Positions 45,404 through 57,021 of a stretch of DNA of 64,000 nt are shown here, piece by piece. The stretch is from Chelonoidis abingdonii. Taxonomy: Eukaryota > Chordata > Testudines > Testudinidae. The notes under the pieces are model-generated. The model saw only the letters and a list, made by a program, of their open reading frames with translations, had not been told where the DNA came from and did no database searches. Made by a program: the position numbers and the translations under genes. The stretch covers positions 7,000,042 through 7,064,041 of the forward strand of contig NC_133777.1 in NCBI RefSeq assembly GCF_003597395.2, given 5' to 3'. How positions within the stretch are numbered: position 1 is the stretch's first letter; each line of letters begins with the position of its first letter.

Positions 45404-45560
45404 TTATTATTGTTAGATACCCCTTACAGCTGGGGAAACTGAGGCACAGAAAGATTAAATTTTTTTACCCAGCAAGTCAGTGGTAGGTGAGGATTCTGGA
45501 AATAGAACCCAGGAGTCCCGATGCCCAGCCCTGTACAATGGCTGCTAGTCCACAGGGTCC
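45404..45560 (-). mobile_element. MIR/CORE-like SINE, inverse orientation
   Basis: ATTATTATTGTTAGATACC, GGGGAAACTGAGGCACAG, ACCCAGCAAGTCAGTGG and AATAGAACCCAGGAGTCCC occur in reverse-strand order. Confidence 0.8.
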
Positions 45561-47590
45561 GCAAGCCTTTGCATGTACACCGACCAGTGTGACTAGCTAA
45601 CCACAGGAGAGCAGGGACAAAGTCCCTGGCAGATCCCAGCCTTCCACACAGACACAAACGGCTGAGTCAAGACAGTTGCTGAAAAACATGTTTCCTTATG
45701 CAAGGCATAAATCGCCAAGCTGGCATCTCAACGGACAGTTTAACTGCGTTCCATTCTCCTGCGGGAGGGGGGCAGCTCTGTTTTGCTGGCTTGCTGCACA
45801 ATTGGCCCCACCCCCACACTTTGCCTTTACTGCTTGTGTTTTCATATTTCTGCATCATAAAATTTGCCTAGGAGGCAGAGTTCACCCCAGCTATTGATCA
45901 TGCCATGCAGGAAAACATCCACCGTTGGGGAGAGAGGAAACGCACCATGTCCGGATGGGAGATCCCTGAGCAAAGAGAAGCTGAGATGAGCGTGGGAGCA
46001 CCGCCAGTTTACTCCCCCCTCCTCACCCCAACCACATAAAACTGTTCTGGACAGTAAATCTCTGCAGCTCAGCGTAGACAAAAGGCAGCTGCTTTGTGCC
46101 CAGCATTAGCTGCGGAGATGTTATATTGAGAGGCGCAGCCTTGAGAGATCCTGGAACAGACTGTCCATTCAGGCTGTGGTAATAAGGAAATTCTTTGAAA
46201 GGCCAAGCTCCAAGGCCGGCAGGCACAGGAACAATGTGGAGTGGAAGGATCTGTGGCAGCGTGACCTGGCAGGAGCACACGGCATGCAGGGATAGAATGC
46301 GTGGGGAGAGGAGGTGTGTGGGTGGATGGGGATTCCCTGCTCATTGTTGTCTCGGTTGAGTTTTCCAGCTCATGTCTGCCGTGAGCTCCCGGGTGCCCCG
46401 TGCATTGAACACGCTTGTTCCACTGACCCAAGACGGGCAGCAGCAGACAGATTCGGTTGGAAACACCCACGGGACCAGGCGCATTGAGCGTCAGCTTGAA
46501 ACAACGTGCAGAAGGGGGAGACTGGGCCAAACCCCCAAATCCTCACTCAGTTCCTCTGGTGAGGAAAACCTCCTTCTCCTTAAAATCCTAGCTAGTGAAG
46601 CTTGCAGAGTGAAATCCTGACCCCACTGAAGTCAATGGCAAAAACTCCCATTGACTTCGAGAGGGGCAGGATGCCACCCTTGTGCGTCCACACGGCACTC
46701 AGAGGCCGGCTTGCAGCACACCTAGACATTCCGCTAACTTTGATCTAGCGAGCTCCAGTGACAACTGCCGGGAAGCCATGGCAGCATAGGCTGTATCGCC
46801 CTCACCCTGGCTACGGACTTGAGCAGCTAGCCTTTGTCTGCAGCAGAGACACACATCCTCACTCACTGCGAACCAGGCAGTTCTAAACCGGAGTGCCGGC
46901 TGCTGTCTCAGCTTGTTTCTCGAGAGGCAAGGCACTGGTGCGGTACATGTTGTAGCCACCTGCTCAAAGAGCCCATACTGGCCATATGCCTATGTAACAC
47001 CCACGCGCCCAGCTGCCGCCTGGCTAGATGGATGCCAGCATCTGCAGTTTTGCCTTCATCCCCGCCCCCTTCCCACAAGCAGTCTGTCTGCACAGAAAGT
47101 TTGAATTCAACAAAAGGAGCTTTTCCCTTTGTTTCTCCCTCCTGGGAGCCCTGGCCTTCATTTGGCCTATGAATAATAGTCGCAGTGTTAAATAGAAGCG
47201 TTTGACTCACCCAGCTCAAAGCCACTCGGTTGCTGCTAATGAGCTTGACTAACTTGCCTTACACAGGATGCAGAGGGCACTTATTCTAGGCTGAGTTAAT
47301 AACTCTGACTTTCTCCCCTTTCTTTTCCTCCTCTGTTTCGTTAACCCATCAGGTAATGAGCTCTGTCACTGGCTAGTTCCAGATCCCAGTGACTCACTGG
47401 CCATCAGTGTCGTAGCTAATCATTCCCAAACCCTGGCCCCGAGGGCACCAAACCAAACAAGTTAATGTTCACTGATGCTAAGGATCTGATGGTATTGCCA
47501 GCCTCGGTTAAAAGGGGGTGCTGCTTATAAGGAGGCAGCAATCTGGAGGGACTTTAATGAAGTCTCAGTTGGATGGAGTCTGCCCTTCCT
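45561..47590. other. Mostly unique non-coding DNA with a palindromic repeat
   Basis: 46609-46680 holds an imperfect inverted repeat, GTGAAATCCTGACCCCACTG then AAGTCAATGG, against CCATTGACTTCGAGAGG then GGCAGGATGCCAC. 47180-47320 has TGCTAATGAGCTTGAC and GAGTTAATAAC words that could be regulatory. The 153-codon minus frame at 46069-46530 has no known domain. Confidence 0.45.
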
Positions 47591-47594
47591 TCTC

Positions 47595-47800
47595 CTGGCC
47601 ACAGCTGAGATCAGGGCCCATACCACAGACACATAGTAAGACAGTTCATGCCCCAAAGAGGCTGTAATCGAAACAGACCAAGGAAGGGAAAGGAAACAAA
47701 CTAGCCAAGGTCCATGGTGAAGCCAGGAATAAAACCCAGGTCTCCTAAGTCCCAGGCCAGTGCACTGCCCAGCACACCAGGCTGCCCTCTTGTGCAAGGG
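47595..47800 (-). mobile_element. MIR/CORE-like SINE, inverse orientation
   Basis: ATCAGGGCCCATACCACAG, CAGTTCATGCCCCAAAGAGG, GCCAAGGTCCATGGTGAAGC, AATAAAACCCAGGTCTCC and CCAGTGCACTGCCCAGC are in the order of the reverse strand of this SINE. Confidence 0.75.
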
Positions 47801-50232
47801 AGAAGATTTGTGGTTAGAAGACACATGCTGGTCACAGTGGCTCTAGTACTTCTTTGTTCCATGCTGGCTGTCACGGCCCGTGCCTGCCCCTGAGAGTCAA
47901 TAGCACCCCACAGCAGTGTGCATGGGCCCTGGGGGAGCAGACCATGGGGCTATGCCAGTGATCAACTACTCCACTCCAAAACCGGCTGATTTCTCAAACC
48001 GTTGATAGCTAGAAGAAATTGCCCAGGCTGGACCCTGCCAGCCAGCCCATGCTTTGGTGGCTCAGATTAATCCAACTGGGATATGAATCTCCCAGAATTG
48101 CTTTTTTCCTAAATCCAAAACCACCCCTGTTTCTGGGACAAAACTAAATCCGCTAAGAGGGACCCCCGAGCTCTGGGGGTTCAGATGCACTGGAACCAGG
48201 ATTGGATCCAGCTTTGGCCTGGTTCTAATGCTAGGGCTTGGTATGATTGAAGGCAGCAATTGGCAAGGCACCTGGGGCCAAATGCACCTCTGATGTAACT
48301 CCACTGAAGTCAATGTAGCTACATCAGGGATACACTGGCCCAAGGAAGCTGAAGGGACCCCCTTGACAGTGCTGACAGTTGCCCCTGAGCCAACACTCAC
48401 AATAGTCTCTTCTGAGCTGTTGTCTGCATGGAAAGAGTCTGGTCTGGTCAGGCGAGCCTTCGGGTGCCTGGGCTCCCGAACAGAGCTAAGGGCCCCTGAC
48501 AGGTCAAAGGGCCCCTTGCAGTCCTGATGGGCTCAGCACCCAGGCACAATGGACAGTTCTGGAAAGGCCTAGGAGAGTCTGATTAGCTCCAGTCGTCTGG
48601 GGCCTGGCAGACTTACAGCGGCTGACCTACCTTTGCTATCAAGCGTCTCAAAATGCCCCCAGTGTAAGAGCTTTCAGATCCTGCCACAGTGCAGGGGGAT
48701 CCCTGGCTGCAGATTCTCTGATACTGCTGTGCCCTTGGACCCTTCCTGGACTCTAATTCCCTGTGTGCACTGGAGCTTTCTCCAGCATTGACACTCTCCC
48801 CAGCTAGCCAGGTGCTGGCTTCCTCAGAACCACACAACAGCGAGGAGCTTTTCCACTCAGACAAGTGAATTAGCCATGTCAGAGGACATATTGCATGTTT
48901 ACCACAAAAACAGGTCTTACCTGTGTTACAAACACCACCAGAGACAATTCAACCTGGCAGAGCCTCAAAGGACTCATTTAGTTTTCACTCTCTCTGCTTT
49001 TGCGTGACCCCGAGCACGGACGCTAGATTAGTTACACTAGATGTTTCTAGTCAATTTCGTGCTCCCGGGTCACCGCAACCCATGCAACAGCCAGCGCTGG
49101 AGCTAGCACAGCTGGCCTTGGAGGAGCAGGGGATGAAAGTCATTCCAGCCACACAGGCAGCCCGATTGTCCTGGGGGAAGCTTTGAAGGGCAGGGCTGAG
49201 CAATGCTGCCGAGTAGAGGATTAATGTTTCCTGCTGACACATCCCTCGGCCTTTACTGGTGTGCTAGGCACTCAGGTTCCTCGGCGGGAGGCACTGCAAC
49301 GGGGTGAGAGTGGGGGAGTGAGTCTGTCTGTCTGCAGTGCTAGCCAGGATGACAGGCGCATCGCAGAGTCAGCTGCCTGGTTTTGCTAGGGATCAGCAGA
49401 GGGAGGTTGATGAATAAAGGCAGCTGGGGTTGGGTGGGATGGGATAAACTGGTAAAGGGGGTCATGCTGGATGAAGGGAGGCCTGGAAAGTCCTGATTTG
49501 GTACAGAACTCAGCATGGCGATGGATGTTCCAGCCAAGCCTTTACAGACAGTCCCCTTGTGAGTCCAGTCTCTTCCTTTAGCCAGGGAGCCCCATTCTGG
49601 CTCCGCGAGGTAGCTGAGCATGAGCAGAGGTGAAGAGGGCTCTGTAGAAGAGGAGTGGCCTCCAGAGGCCAAGGTAGCTGGGGGCTGAGTGGGTCTTTTA
49701 ACTGAGTTCTCCCCTTCATGTGTGCTGGAGCGTGACTCTGCTGCCTCCTCTTGGCTGGGGCCTTTGAGTAAGTAGCTGGGGAGAAAACAGTGGGTTTGAA
49801 CAAAACGGTCCCAAAGAAGGTATACGAGAGCTCAGATTCACCCCTTCTATGGGCATGCTGGTTAGTCCAGAGCCCAAGTGGTCAGGCATTGGTAGAGAGC
49901 TGGGCTGGGTGGCTTCAGCGGTATTTATCTCTAGCTTCCCTCGTTCTAACACACACGTGCTCTCTGCCATGCCTCAGACGTGAGCCCTGATCTGGACCTG
50001 GATGGAACCCCAAAGGCTGAAAAGAGCTTTGACCAGGTGCCCCAAACACACTTCCAGTCCTGGCTACGTTATCCCTATCTGCACCACGCTCTCTGGATCC
50101 CTCCACTACGAACCCTCCAGCTTTGCCATCCCAGAATGGAAACACCTCTTCGGCCCCATCCGCAACAGCACGACAGTCCTGAGCCACCTCCCCTCACACC
50201 ATTTACCTCCCAGGCCTTCCCCTTTTGATCCG
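47801..50232. other. Unique non-coding DNA
   Basis: No gene is recognised. 48275-48345 contains CACTGAAGTCAATGTAGC and neighbouring words of the dispersed amniote palindromic repeat. Frames here are short and overlap antisense. Confidence 0.45.
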
Positions 50233-50240
50233 TCCCCACC

Positions 50241-50701
50241 CAGGGCCGGTGCAAGGATGTTTCGCGCCCTAGGCGAAACTTCCACCTTGCGCCCCCCCGT
50301 GCCCCTGCCCCGAGGCACGCCCCCCGCGGCAGCTCCACCCTGAGGCACCCTCCTTGCAGCTGCTCCCCACCCCCAGACACTCCCCCCCCCCGCCCCAGCT
50401 CACCCCTTGGCGCCGCAAGCCTGGGAGGCGGGAGAAGAGAAGCGGCCATGGCGTGCTTGGGGAGGAGGCGGGGCAGGGGTGAGCTTGGGCAGAGAGTTCC
50501 CCTGTGTGCCGCTCCCTCCCCAACTTGCTGCTGGCGGCCCTCCCCACGCTCCCCTGTCCCAGCTTCCTCTGCTAAATGCCAGCAGCGACTGGGGAGGCCA
50601 AAGATCCGGCCACTGCGGTCGCTGCCGAAGAAAATGGCACCCCCCAAATCCCAGTGCCCTAGGCGACCACCTAGGTCGCCTAAATGGTTGCACCGTCCCC
50701 G
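50241..50701. mobile_element. Complete non-autonomous hAT element, 461 bp
   Basis: The left end CAGGGCCGGTGCAAGG and the right end GGTTGCACCGTCCCCG are inverted repeats with a few mismatches. Both sides carry the 8-bp duplication TCCCCACC (50233-50240 and 50702-50709). Just inside the termini, GCGCCCTAGGCG and GTGCCCTAGGCGACC also mirror each other. The GC-rich interior produces long spurious frames, including the 249-codon minus frame at 50075-50824 that runs across both boundaries. Confidence 0.9.
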
Positions 50702-50982
50702 TCCCCACCAGCGCTCCAGTGCCAATAGCAGTGCTGGTGATAGAAACTCGGGACCTCCAAGCACCAGAAAACATATGGAACAAATATCCGGGATGGGCCA
50801 TTTATTTTGTCTCGCCGTCCACACTCCTCAAGGCAGCGTCCTTATCTTCATACTCGCCTTTAAACCACAGAGCATGAGGTTGGTGTTACACAAATCTCCC
50901 GCCAGCCCCCTTGAGTATTAATCACCTGGGTCCTTTTTAGTGGTTAGTGCTTCAGATAAGTGAGTCTTAAACACTGCCTGGC

Positions 50983-51122
50983 AGGATGGCTCAGCTGGGG
51001 CAGCCCCTGATCTGAAAGGCGCGAAGAACGAGGCTTGCTGCCAACCATGCTGGCGGATTGAGCCCCTAACGGGGGGGCTTTGACTGCTTCTAGGCATAAG
51101 GGGCATCTCTCCATATGGGCAG
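50983..51122 (+). repeat. Unclassified dispersed repeat, copy B (uninterrupted)
   Basis: This is the counterpart of 44525-44780 without the MITE. The frame reads DLKGAKNEACCQPC here and DLKGQKN followed by a stop in copy A, so no coding role is indicated. Confidence 0.65.
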
Positions 51123-51643
51123 CACTTGGTATCTCACAGGATCAGGCCCTTATCCCTTACCATGTAGTGATAATAATATGGTCCTTACAGCTAATCCGGT
51201 CTTGGGTCATTAGCTGCTAAGGGCTCTGTATCCCTGCCTGATGCACTGCTTTCCTGCAGCACGCGCCTGGCACATCCACTCTCCTTTTAAGCATCCCCTA
51301 AAGGCCCTTTCCTAAGGCACCTCACCAAGTTGCTGTCACGTTTGAATAGGACTTAAGACACAACGTTCCTCAAAGCCAGCGTAGCATGTACTCACAGGGC
51401 TCAATCCCTGATCTCAGCAGGACCGGGGGCAGATTTGTAAAGGTCTCCAGGTTCCTAAAGATGGGGAGAGAGGCATTTCTGAAAACCCCACTGGGTGTCT
51501 CTCTGCATTGCCTGCTGCCCTAAATAGCTTTAATAGTCCAGCCCCAGGTTCTTACAGATTCTAGTTGCTAGTAATTACATATATCTTCCATGTAATTAAC
51601 ACTGCTGCATCCCAGCCCCCAAGCAAACATGGATGTGGTTATT
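51123..51643. other. Unique non-coding DNA
   Basis: Nothing recognised. Confidence 0.5.
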
Positions 51644-52170
51644 AAGAACATAGAACAAAAGAATGGCTAGCAGGGCCGGCTCCAGATGCCAGCGCAGCAA
51701 ACAGGAGCTTGGGGCGGCACATCTGGCTCTTCGGCGGCAATTTGGCGTGGGTCCCTCAGTCCCTCTCAGAGGGAAGGACCTGCCACTGCATTGCCGCCAA
51801 AGAATGAAGCAGAGGCGGTAGAAGTGCCGATCGTGGCTATTTTTTTTTTTCTGCCGCTTGAGGCAGCAAAAACGCTGGCCCTGATGGCTAGGCTGGGTCA
51901 GACTAACAGGCCATCTAGCCCAGTATCCTGCCTTCTGACTGTGGCCGGTGCCAGATGCTTCAGGGGGAATGAACAGAGCAGGGCAATTTGAGTTATCCAT
52001 CCCCTCTCGTCCAGTCCCAGCTTCTGGCATTTGGAGGTTTAGGGGCATCTGGAGCATGGGGTTGCCTCCCTGACCATCCTGGCTAATAGCCATTGATGGA
52101 TCCATCCTCCATGAACTTACCTAATTCATTTCTGAACCCAGTTTTGGACATCACAACATCCTGGCGACGA
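51644..52170 (-). mobile_element. CR1 LINE 3' end, split by a hAT insertion
   Basis: TTAAGAACATAGAAC at one end, then (after the insertion) CCATCTAGCCCAGTATCC, CTGGCTAATAGCCATTGATGG and CCATGAACTTACCTAATTC, are the reverse complement of the CR1 tail seen at 20915-21222. The hAT element at 51671-51883 interrupts it. Confidence 0.85.
51671..51883. mobile_element. Complete short hAT element, 213 bp, nested in CR1
   Basis: The ends CAGGGCCGGCTCCAG and AACGCTGGCCCTG are inverted repeats. Perfect 8-bp duplications ATGGCTAG lie at 51663-51670 and 51884-51891, and both duplicated copies are CR1 sequence. The interior has GCGGCAATTTGGCGTGGG and ATTGCCGCCAAAGAATG as a further inverted pair. Confidence 0.92.
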
Positions 52171-53149
52171 GTTCCGAGCTTATAACCAGCAAGCATGACT
52201 TTCCCACCCCCCAGTATATAACAAAGGGGTGAGCTGGATTTGCTCCTTTTCCTGGAAGTGTCAAGAGATCCCAGCTTAACTCACAATGAAATATTACCAC
52301 ATAGCACGGTAACGGGCACCCTAAAAATCCACATCGCAATAACCATAGCTACCAGGAGATCTAAGGTTGTCACAGGTCATGTAAATATCCAGCCACAAAT
52401 TTACCCTTTAACTTAGCTTTATCATTCAGTCTCAAATGAGTTACCTGAGGTCCATTGGAAACAGAGCAGTGGTGGAATTGATGGGACTTTCAGACACTCA
52501 ATACCTCTGCAAAGCAGGCTTTTGGTGTTCCAGGATGGGAGCTCGAAATCGGAGTCACCCAAAATTAGAGGCCCCTTTTGAACATTTGGTGTCTGCTGCA
52601 CCAAGAAGAGCTGGGAGGAATCGGCATGATCTAATTGTTCATCAGAAAAGGGGTCTCCAGGCTGTCGAGGACGCATGTCAAACCAGAAAGAAAGAACCCA
52701 GCATGTGACTCTCCCGCTCCATTTGTAATATTTTGATTACATGTGGGTTAGGATATTTTAGTACTGGGCCTTCAAAAAGGGGCTGGCTTAGATAAACTGT
52801 CAAAGCTAAGGCTTTCTGTTGGAGAGAACAAAACTTGGGCTAGATGAACTCTGGGTGCTTGGCAGAGCAGGTCTCTGTCCCCGCTGTAATACCAAGCATA
52901 AAGAAATGATTTCTCTGAGATTGGAATGTGGGTGAAGTTGATGTCAACCTGGGTGGTATATTAAACCACCACATTACGTAGAATGTCCATGGCTGAGTAT
53001 ATACAGACCCCAGGAGGTACAGAACCTGTGACGTTCCGAACAAGCTCCATCTCCTTGAGATGAAGGACCAGCTCTGTTACTGGGAGTAAGTAGCAGGCTG
53101 TTTGCCTCAATGTGAACCAGCCACTTGAGGGTGACATAATCACACCTAG
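52171..53149. other. Unique non-coding DNA
   Basis: Nothing recognised. Confidence 0.5.
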
Positions 53150-53325
53150 AGCCAGTAGGAGAGATTGTTTTCCACTCTGCCACTGCCTGGTTGTGTGATC
53201 TTGGTCAAACCACCTTGGTTTCCCTGTCTGTAAAATGGGGCTGATGACCTTTACCCGCCTTTGAGACCTTATGGATGAAAATATGAATCTCTGGAAGGCC
53301 TAAGAGCCATGCTAACTTCTATGCT
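53150..53325 (+). mobile_element. MIR/CORE-like SINE
   Basis: CCACTCTGCCACTGCCTGG, TTGTGTGATCTTGGTCAAAC, CTGTAAAATGGGGCTGATG and GGATGAAAATATGAATCTC occur in plus-strand order. Confidence 0.8.
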
Positions 53326-54424
53326 GCACCAAGACTGCTGCTCTCCTTGCATTCATAAGGGCTGCAAACACAGAACACTGCCTTGCTTTTGTGCGCTTTA
53401 GGATTATGTTAATAATACCTCAAATAACAGGATGAAAAACTGGCCCCCTGTGAGCTCTAAAAGCCAAGCCTCAAGGTTAAGTGTTTGCCGTGCAAGAACA
53501 GCTTTAGGACTCTGCAGTGGCTTAATTAGTGTCACTCTGGCCAAGAAAACAGAGCCAGGTCTAAATGGTACCACATGCCCCCAAGCCTATTTTCTTCGCC
53601 CCAGGTCCCTTGGAGAGTTGATGGATTGCAGTCTGATTGCCTCTGTAAGGGCAAATTCTACTCAGCAAGCAGCTGCCAAATTGGAGACATTCACACAGTT
53701 GCCAAGGAAACTAGCAGATTCTCCCCAGCCGGCTTTGCAGGTGCACAAGCAGAGCAGCCTAAATGATGCAGCCCTCGCGCTGCCTCTTCTGTATATCAAG
53801 TTTCTAGAAACGTAGCAGGTGTCTTTTGATCTGATCTGGATGCCCTGAATGGAGAAGGATGACGAAGACAAGAACACATCCAGATGAGAACATTTCAACA
53901 GGCCTTACACCCAGGGAAACCCAAGGGTGGGCATACATAGAAGGCAGTGGGGGTGCAGAGGTATCAGTGAGGGTACAAAATGAAGCCAGAGGAATTGTGA
54001 AGGGGTCACTCTTTGCCCAATTTGGGCTACAGGTTGCTGATAAATACGGAAAGAATCCAGCTTGACTCTCAGAGCCTGAGATGAGTTTACAAGGCAGCCA
54101 GTTAGGAATTAAGCTATCTCTTCATTAGTAAACTGAGCATCTCTGGGCTGGACAATAAGTGATGCCATTTTTGCCAGATCAGTTTTCTGAGCAGAACTTG
54201 GCTTTGTGGCTGAGACAGCTTCTGGAGTGACTCAGCACAGCAGCAGCCTGCAAATGGGCCTGATTCGCTGAGATTCAGAGCATCAGCCTCAAGTTGATAT
54301 CGTGGTACCTTCATGGTATCTCCTCCCTTTGGGCAGCATGGCACCTTGTTCCATTAGGGCCCACTCAGAGTGAGGGCTAACTCGGGGGAGGGCGTGTGGT
54401 CCCCAGGTAAGCCGTGTGGCCGGT
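53326..54424. other. Unique non-coding DNA
   Basis: Nothing recognised. The 127-codon frame at 53432-53815 has no known domain. Confidence 0.5.
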
Positions 54425-54530
54425 TTCGTCTATTTAGATGGAGATCTTTGGGGCAGGGCCTGTCTTCCTGTGTCTGTACCATGCCGGGCACAAAACGGCC
54501 CTGAGCTGAGTCCTTCGAACTCCCTGCTGT
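54425..54530 (+). mobile_element. SINE 3' tail
   Basis: TTTAGATGGAGATCTTTGG, GGCAGGGCCTGTCTTCC and TGTACCATGCCGGGCAC are the tail of the MIR/CORE-like SINE. Confidence 0.65.
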
Positions 54531-55447
54531 GATGCCTACAAAAATGTAACAGTGGTTAGAGAGGTTGTGTGATGGAACCAGTGCTTATTACACTCTTGTA
54601 ACTGTCTCCCAGGTGGTGGACTCCACCGATTGTTCCCCATCTTATACATAGCACCTAAATGCTCTACAATGCCACACAGTCCGGGGAGCTGTGGTTGGGG
54701 GCCCTGATGCGTAGGGCCACCCTGACAAAGAGAATGGGCTGCAGGTCCATGGCTGGAACTCCGAGGTGCTACCACAATACAAATAGTAAATGCCAATAAT
54801 CGCTGGGCTATTCTGCTTCCTTGGGATGAAACAAGAGACAGAGGCAAAGGGGCAAAGTAAATTACTGGCTGAGCGTGAAAATGAAGGGAAGCGTTAACAC
54901 ACTTTGTCCCTGCTCTAAGTGCTTGATCCGCTCCCCCTGTACTGAAACAGCTAGTCAGTTTCACACAGTAAGAGGCCTCTGGGTGTGTGTGTGAGAGAGG
55001 AGCCTGTGGAGCAGAGTTAAAAAGACACCCAGGCAAAGAAAGCACCCTAGAAAGTCCCTACGCTTGGTGACAGGGAAGGGTGATACAGGAATGCAACAAA
55101 CGGACAGATAGTGCTTATTGACATCACATTCCTGACCTGAAAATTAAACTCGCTGCAGGATGTTTGCGGAGGGCACTGTCTCTCACCAGGGGTTTGTACA
55201 GCACCTGGCACCAAAGGGGCCTTGATCCTGGTTATACCATTAGCTTTTTCCCTATAAGGAAATGACAAGCCCAGACTCGTGGGATGATGAAGAAGATGAT
55301 GAAGGGGCTGTGGGGCACTGAATTCTGAAGTGTGCTCAGCTGGTAGTGCAGCCATGTGGCTCCCTCTATTGGCACATGATGTTCCCTGAGCCTGGTTCTG
55401 ATTCATGCCCCCAGTGGCTGGCTGCAGGAGCTCACACATGTGGCATC
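54531..55447. other. Mostly unique non-coding DNA
   Basis: Two faint SINE-tail words (TACCACAATACAAATAG near 54770 and TTTGTACAGCACCTGGCACC near 55191) and a GAT/GAA run at 55286-55305. No gene is recognised. Confidence 0.45.
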
Positions 55448-56339
55448 ATAGGCCACATCTACACTACGGGATAATATCGAATTAGCTAAAATCGGTTTCT
55501 TAAAACTGATATTATAAAGTTGAGTGTGCGCGTCCACACTAGGCACGTTAATTCGATGGTGTGCGTCCTTTGTCCATAGGCTACGCGTGATTCTGAGCGG
55601 TGCATGTGGTAGCCGTTCCGTACTATCCATTAATTCCCTATCATCCCTCGCCCCGCCCCTTGAATTCCTGGGTAAGCCTAGGCCCTATGGGACAGAAATA
55701 TGCCGCGTGGTTCTGGGTACAGCCCACCCCTTATGAAGAGCACAACACATTCGGCCTTTCCCGGGTGAACGAGCAAACGCCATATCACAGCAAGCATGAA
55801 CCCTGCTGAAATCAGTATAACGCTATTCCGTGAAACTTCAATCAACCTCGGCGCACCTCGTGCGTATGCTGAAACCATAACGCAAGGCAGGCAGAGAGGA
55901 AGGCATCTAACGGCAGCAACGGCGACGAGACAATGAGGACTGTGGACACTGAATTCTCCCTAACCGCAGCCCCTGCGTTTGGATGCTACTGCTTGAATGA
56001 CAGGTTCACCCATTGAACCCAGATTTTGGGCCGAAACAACACAATTGTGGGAAAACCGCAAGTTGCAGGGTGTGGACGATCCAGTGGCTGCAAAAACTTT
56101 CGCATCGTGTAAGAGCACTGTCTTTAACTTGTGACATGCGTTCCCCTGCCCTGAAGACGCATAGCCATACAAGATGAGAGCAACCCTCACAGTGGAGCGG
56201 AGTGGCAAAGCCTCTGGAAGCTTGCAACGCCAGACAGCCTAAGCCATCAGCGGGAAGCAATTGGAGTGCAATCTACTGTGGGGGCTGCAGTGATGCAGTA
56301 CAAAAGCCAATCGTTAACGGTTGCTACGAAGTGGACATC

Positions 56340-57021
56340 TGGAAACGGCAGGATGAGTGGAAACATGCTTTGCCAATGATTCCCTAACTGTGGGGGGCCA
56401 AGATGGAACCCAACCCAACTCTGCCCAGAGCGCCAGGGCACCCAGTACTAACCGAAGGGGTTACTTTTCAATGTGCTGCAAGCACGGGGAGTCAACAAGA
56501 TGTTTCACCAGCACCACGTGGAGGCAAGGAAGGGTTCTGACCGCTGTCTTGCAAAGCAACGACTCTGTAAACCGCGCAGCAAGGAATTACGTCCAGCCAG
56601 AAAATAACAGTTGGGGATGTTGAGATCCTGGCGTTATCCGGTGACCCAGCCTACCCCTGATGCCATGCTCATGAAGTCATACACAGCAGCCTGACAATGT
56701 CAGGAACTGTTCGCTACAGTCCTGAAGCAATGCATATGGTGGTAGAACAGATGTGCATTTGGCCATTTAAAAGGCGACGGCGAACATCACGGACTCGCTC
56801 AGATCTCAGCCAAGCAAATGTCCCGTGTTAGCTGCTTCTCGTGCTCCCCAATCAAGCCGCTGAGAGTAAGGGGAGACTTTATGGCAGGGGGAGGCTGAGC
56901 AAATCACCTGGGCTGAGTACGAGACCAAACCAGGGCGCGATTAGAAGAGCACACGGCAGAGGCGGTGCACACAAAAGCCCTGAAAACGATTTCAGCCACG
57001 GGCCAGGGGATGGTGTGACTG
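56340..57021 (+). pseudogene. HARBI1-like (DDE) transposase relic
   Basis: In known PIF/Harbinger elements this protein cuts and joins transposon DNA in the nucleus with a DDE catalytic triad. Recognisable blocks lie in order but in different frames. NRRGYFSM (near 56450) comes first, then a GRVLTA-like remnant of the block holding the first aspartate (near 56530-56545). GDPAYP with the second aspartate (codon 56643-56645) is followed at once by a stop. The glutamate block VVE (codon 56745-56747) is followed by remains of a basic segment. AESKG (near 56860) and a C-terminal RRAH block (near 56945) complete the order. Frame changes and a TGA at 56658 make it inactive as written. The upstream coding part (about 55560-56340) is too decayed for me to delimit. 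Indels may be true decay or uncorrected long-read errors. Confidence 0.8.

Noticed and set aside
46069..46530. 153-codon minus-strand frame
   Set aside because: Composition is P/S/H-rich and chance-like, and no family is recognised.
50075..50824. 249-codon minus-strand frame
   Set aside because: It crosses both boundaries of the hAT at 50241-50701 and owes its length to GC-rich repeat sequence.
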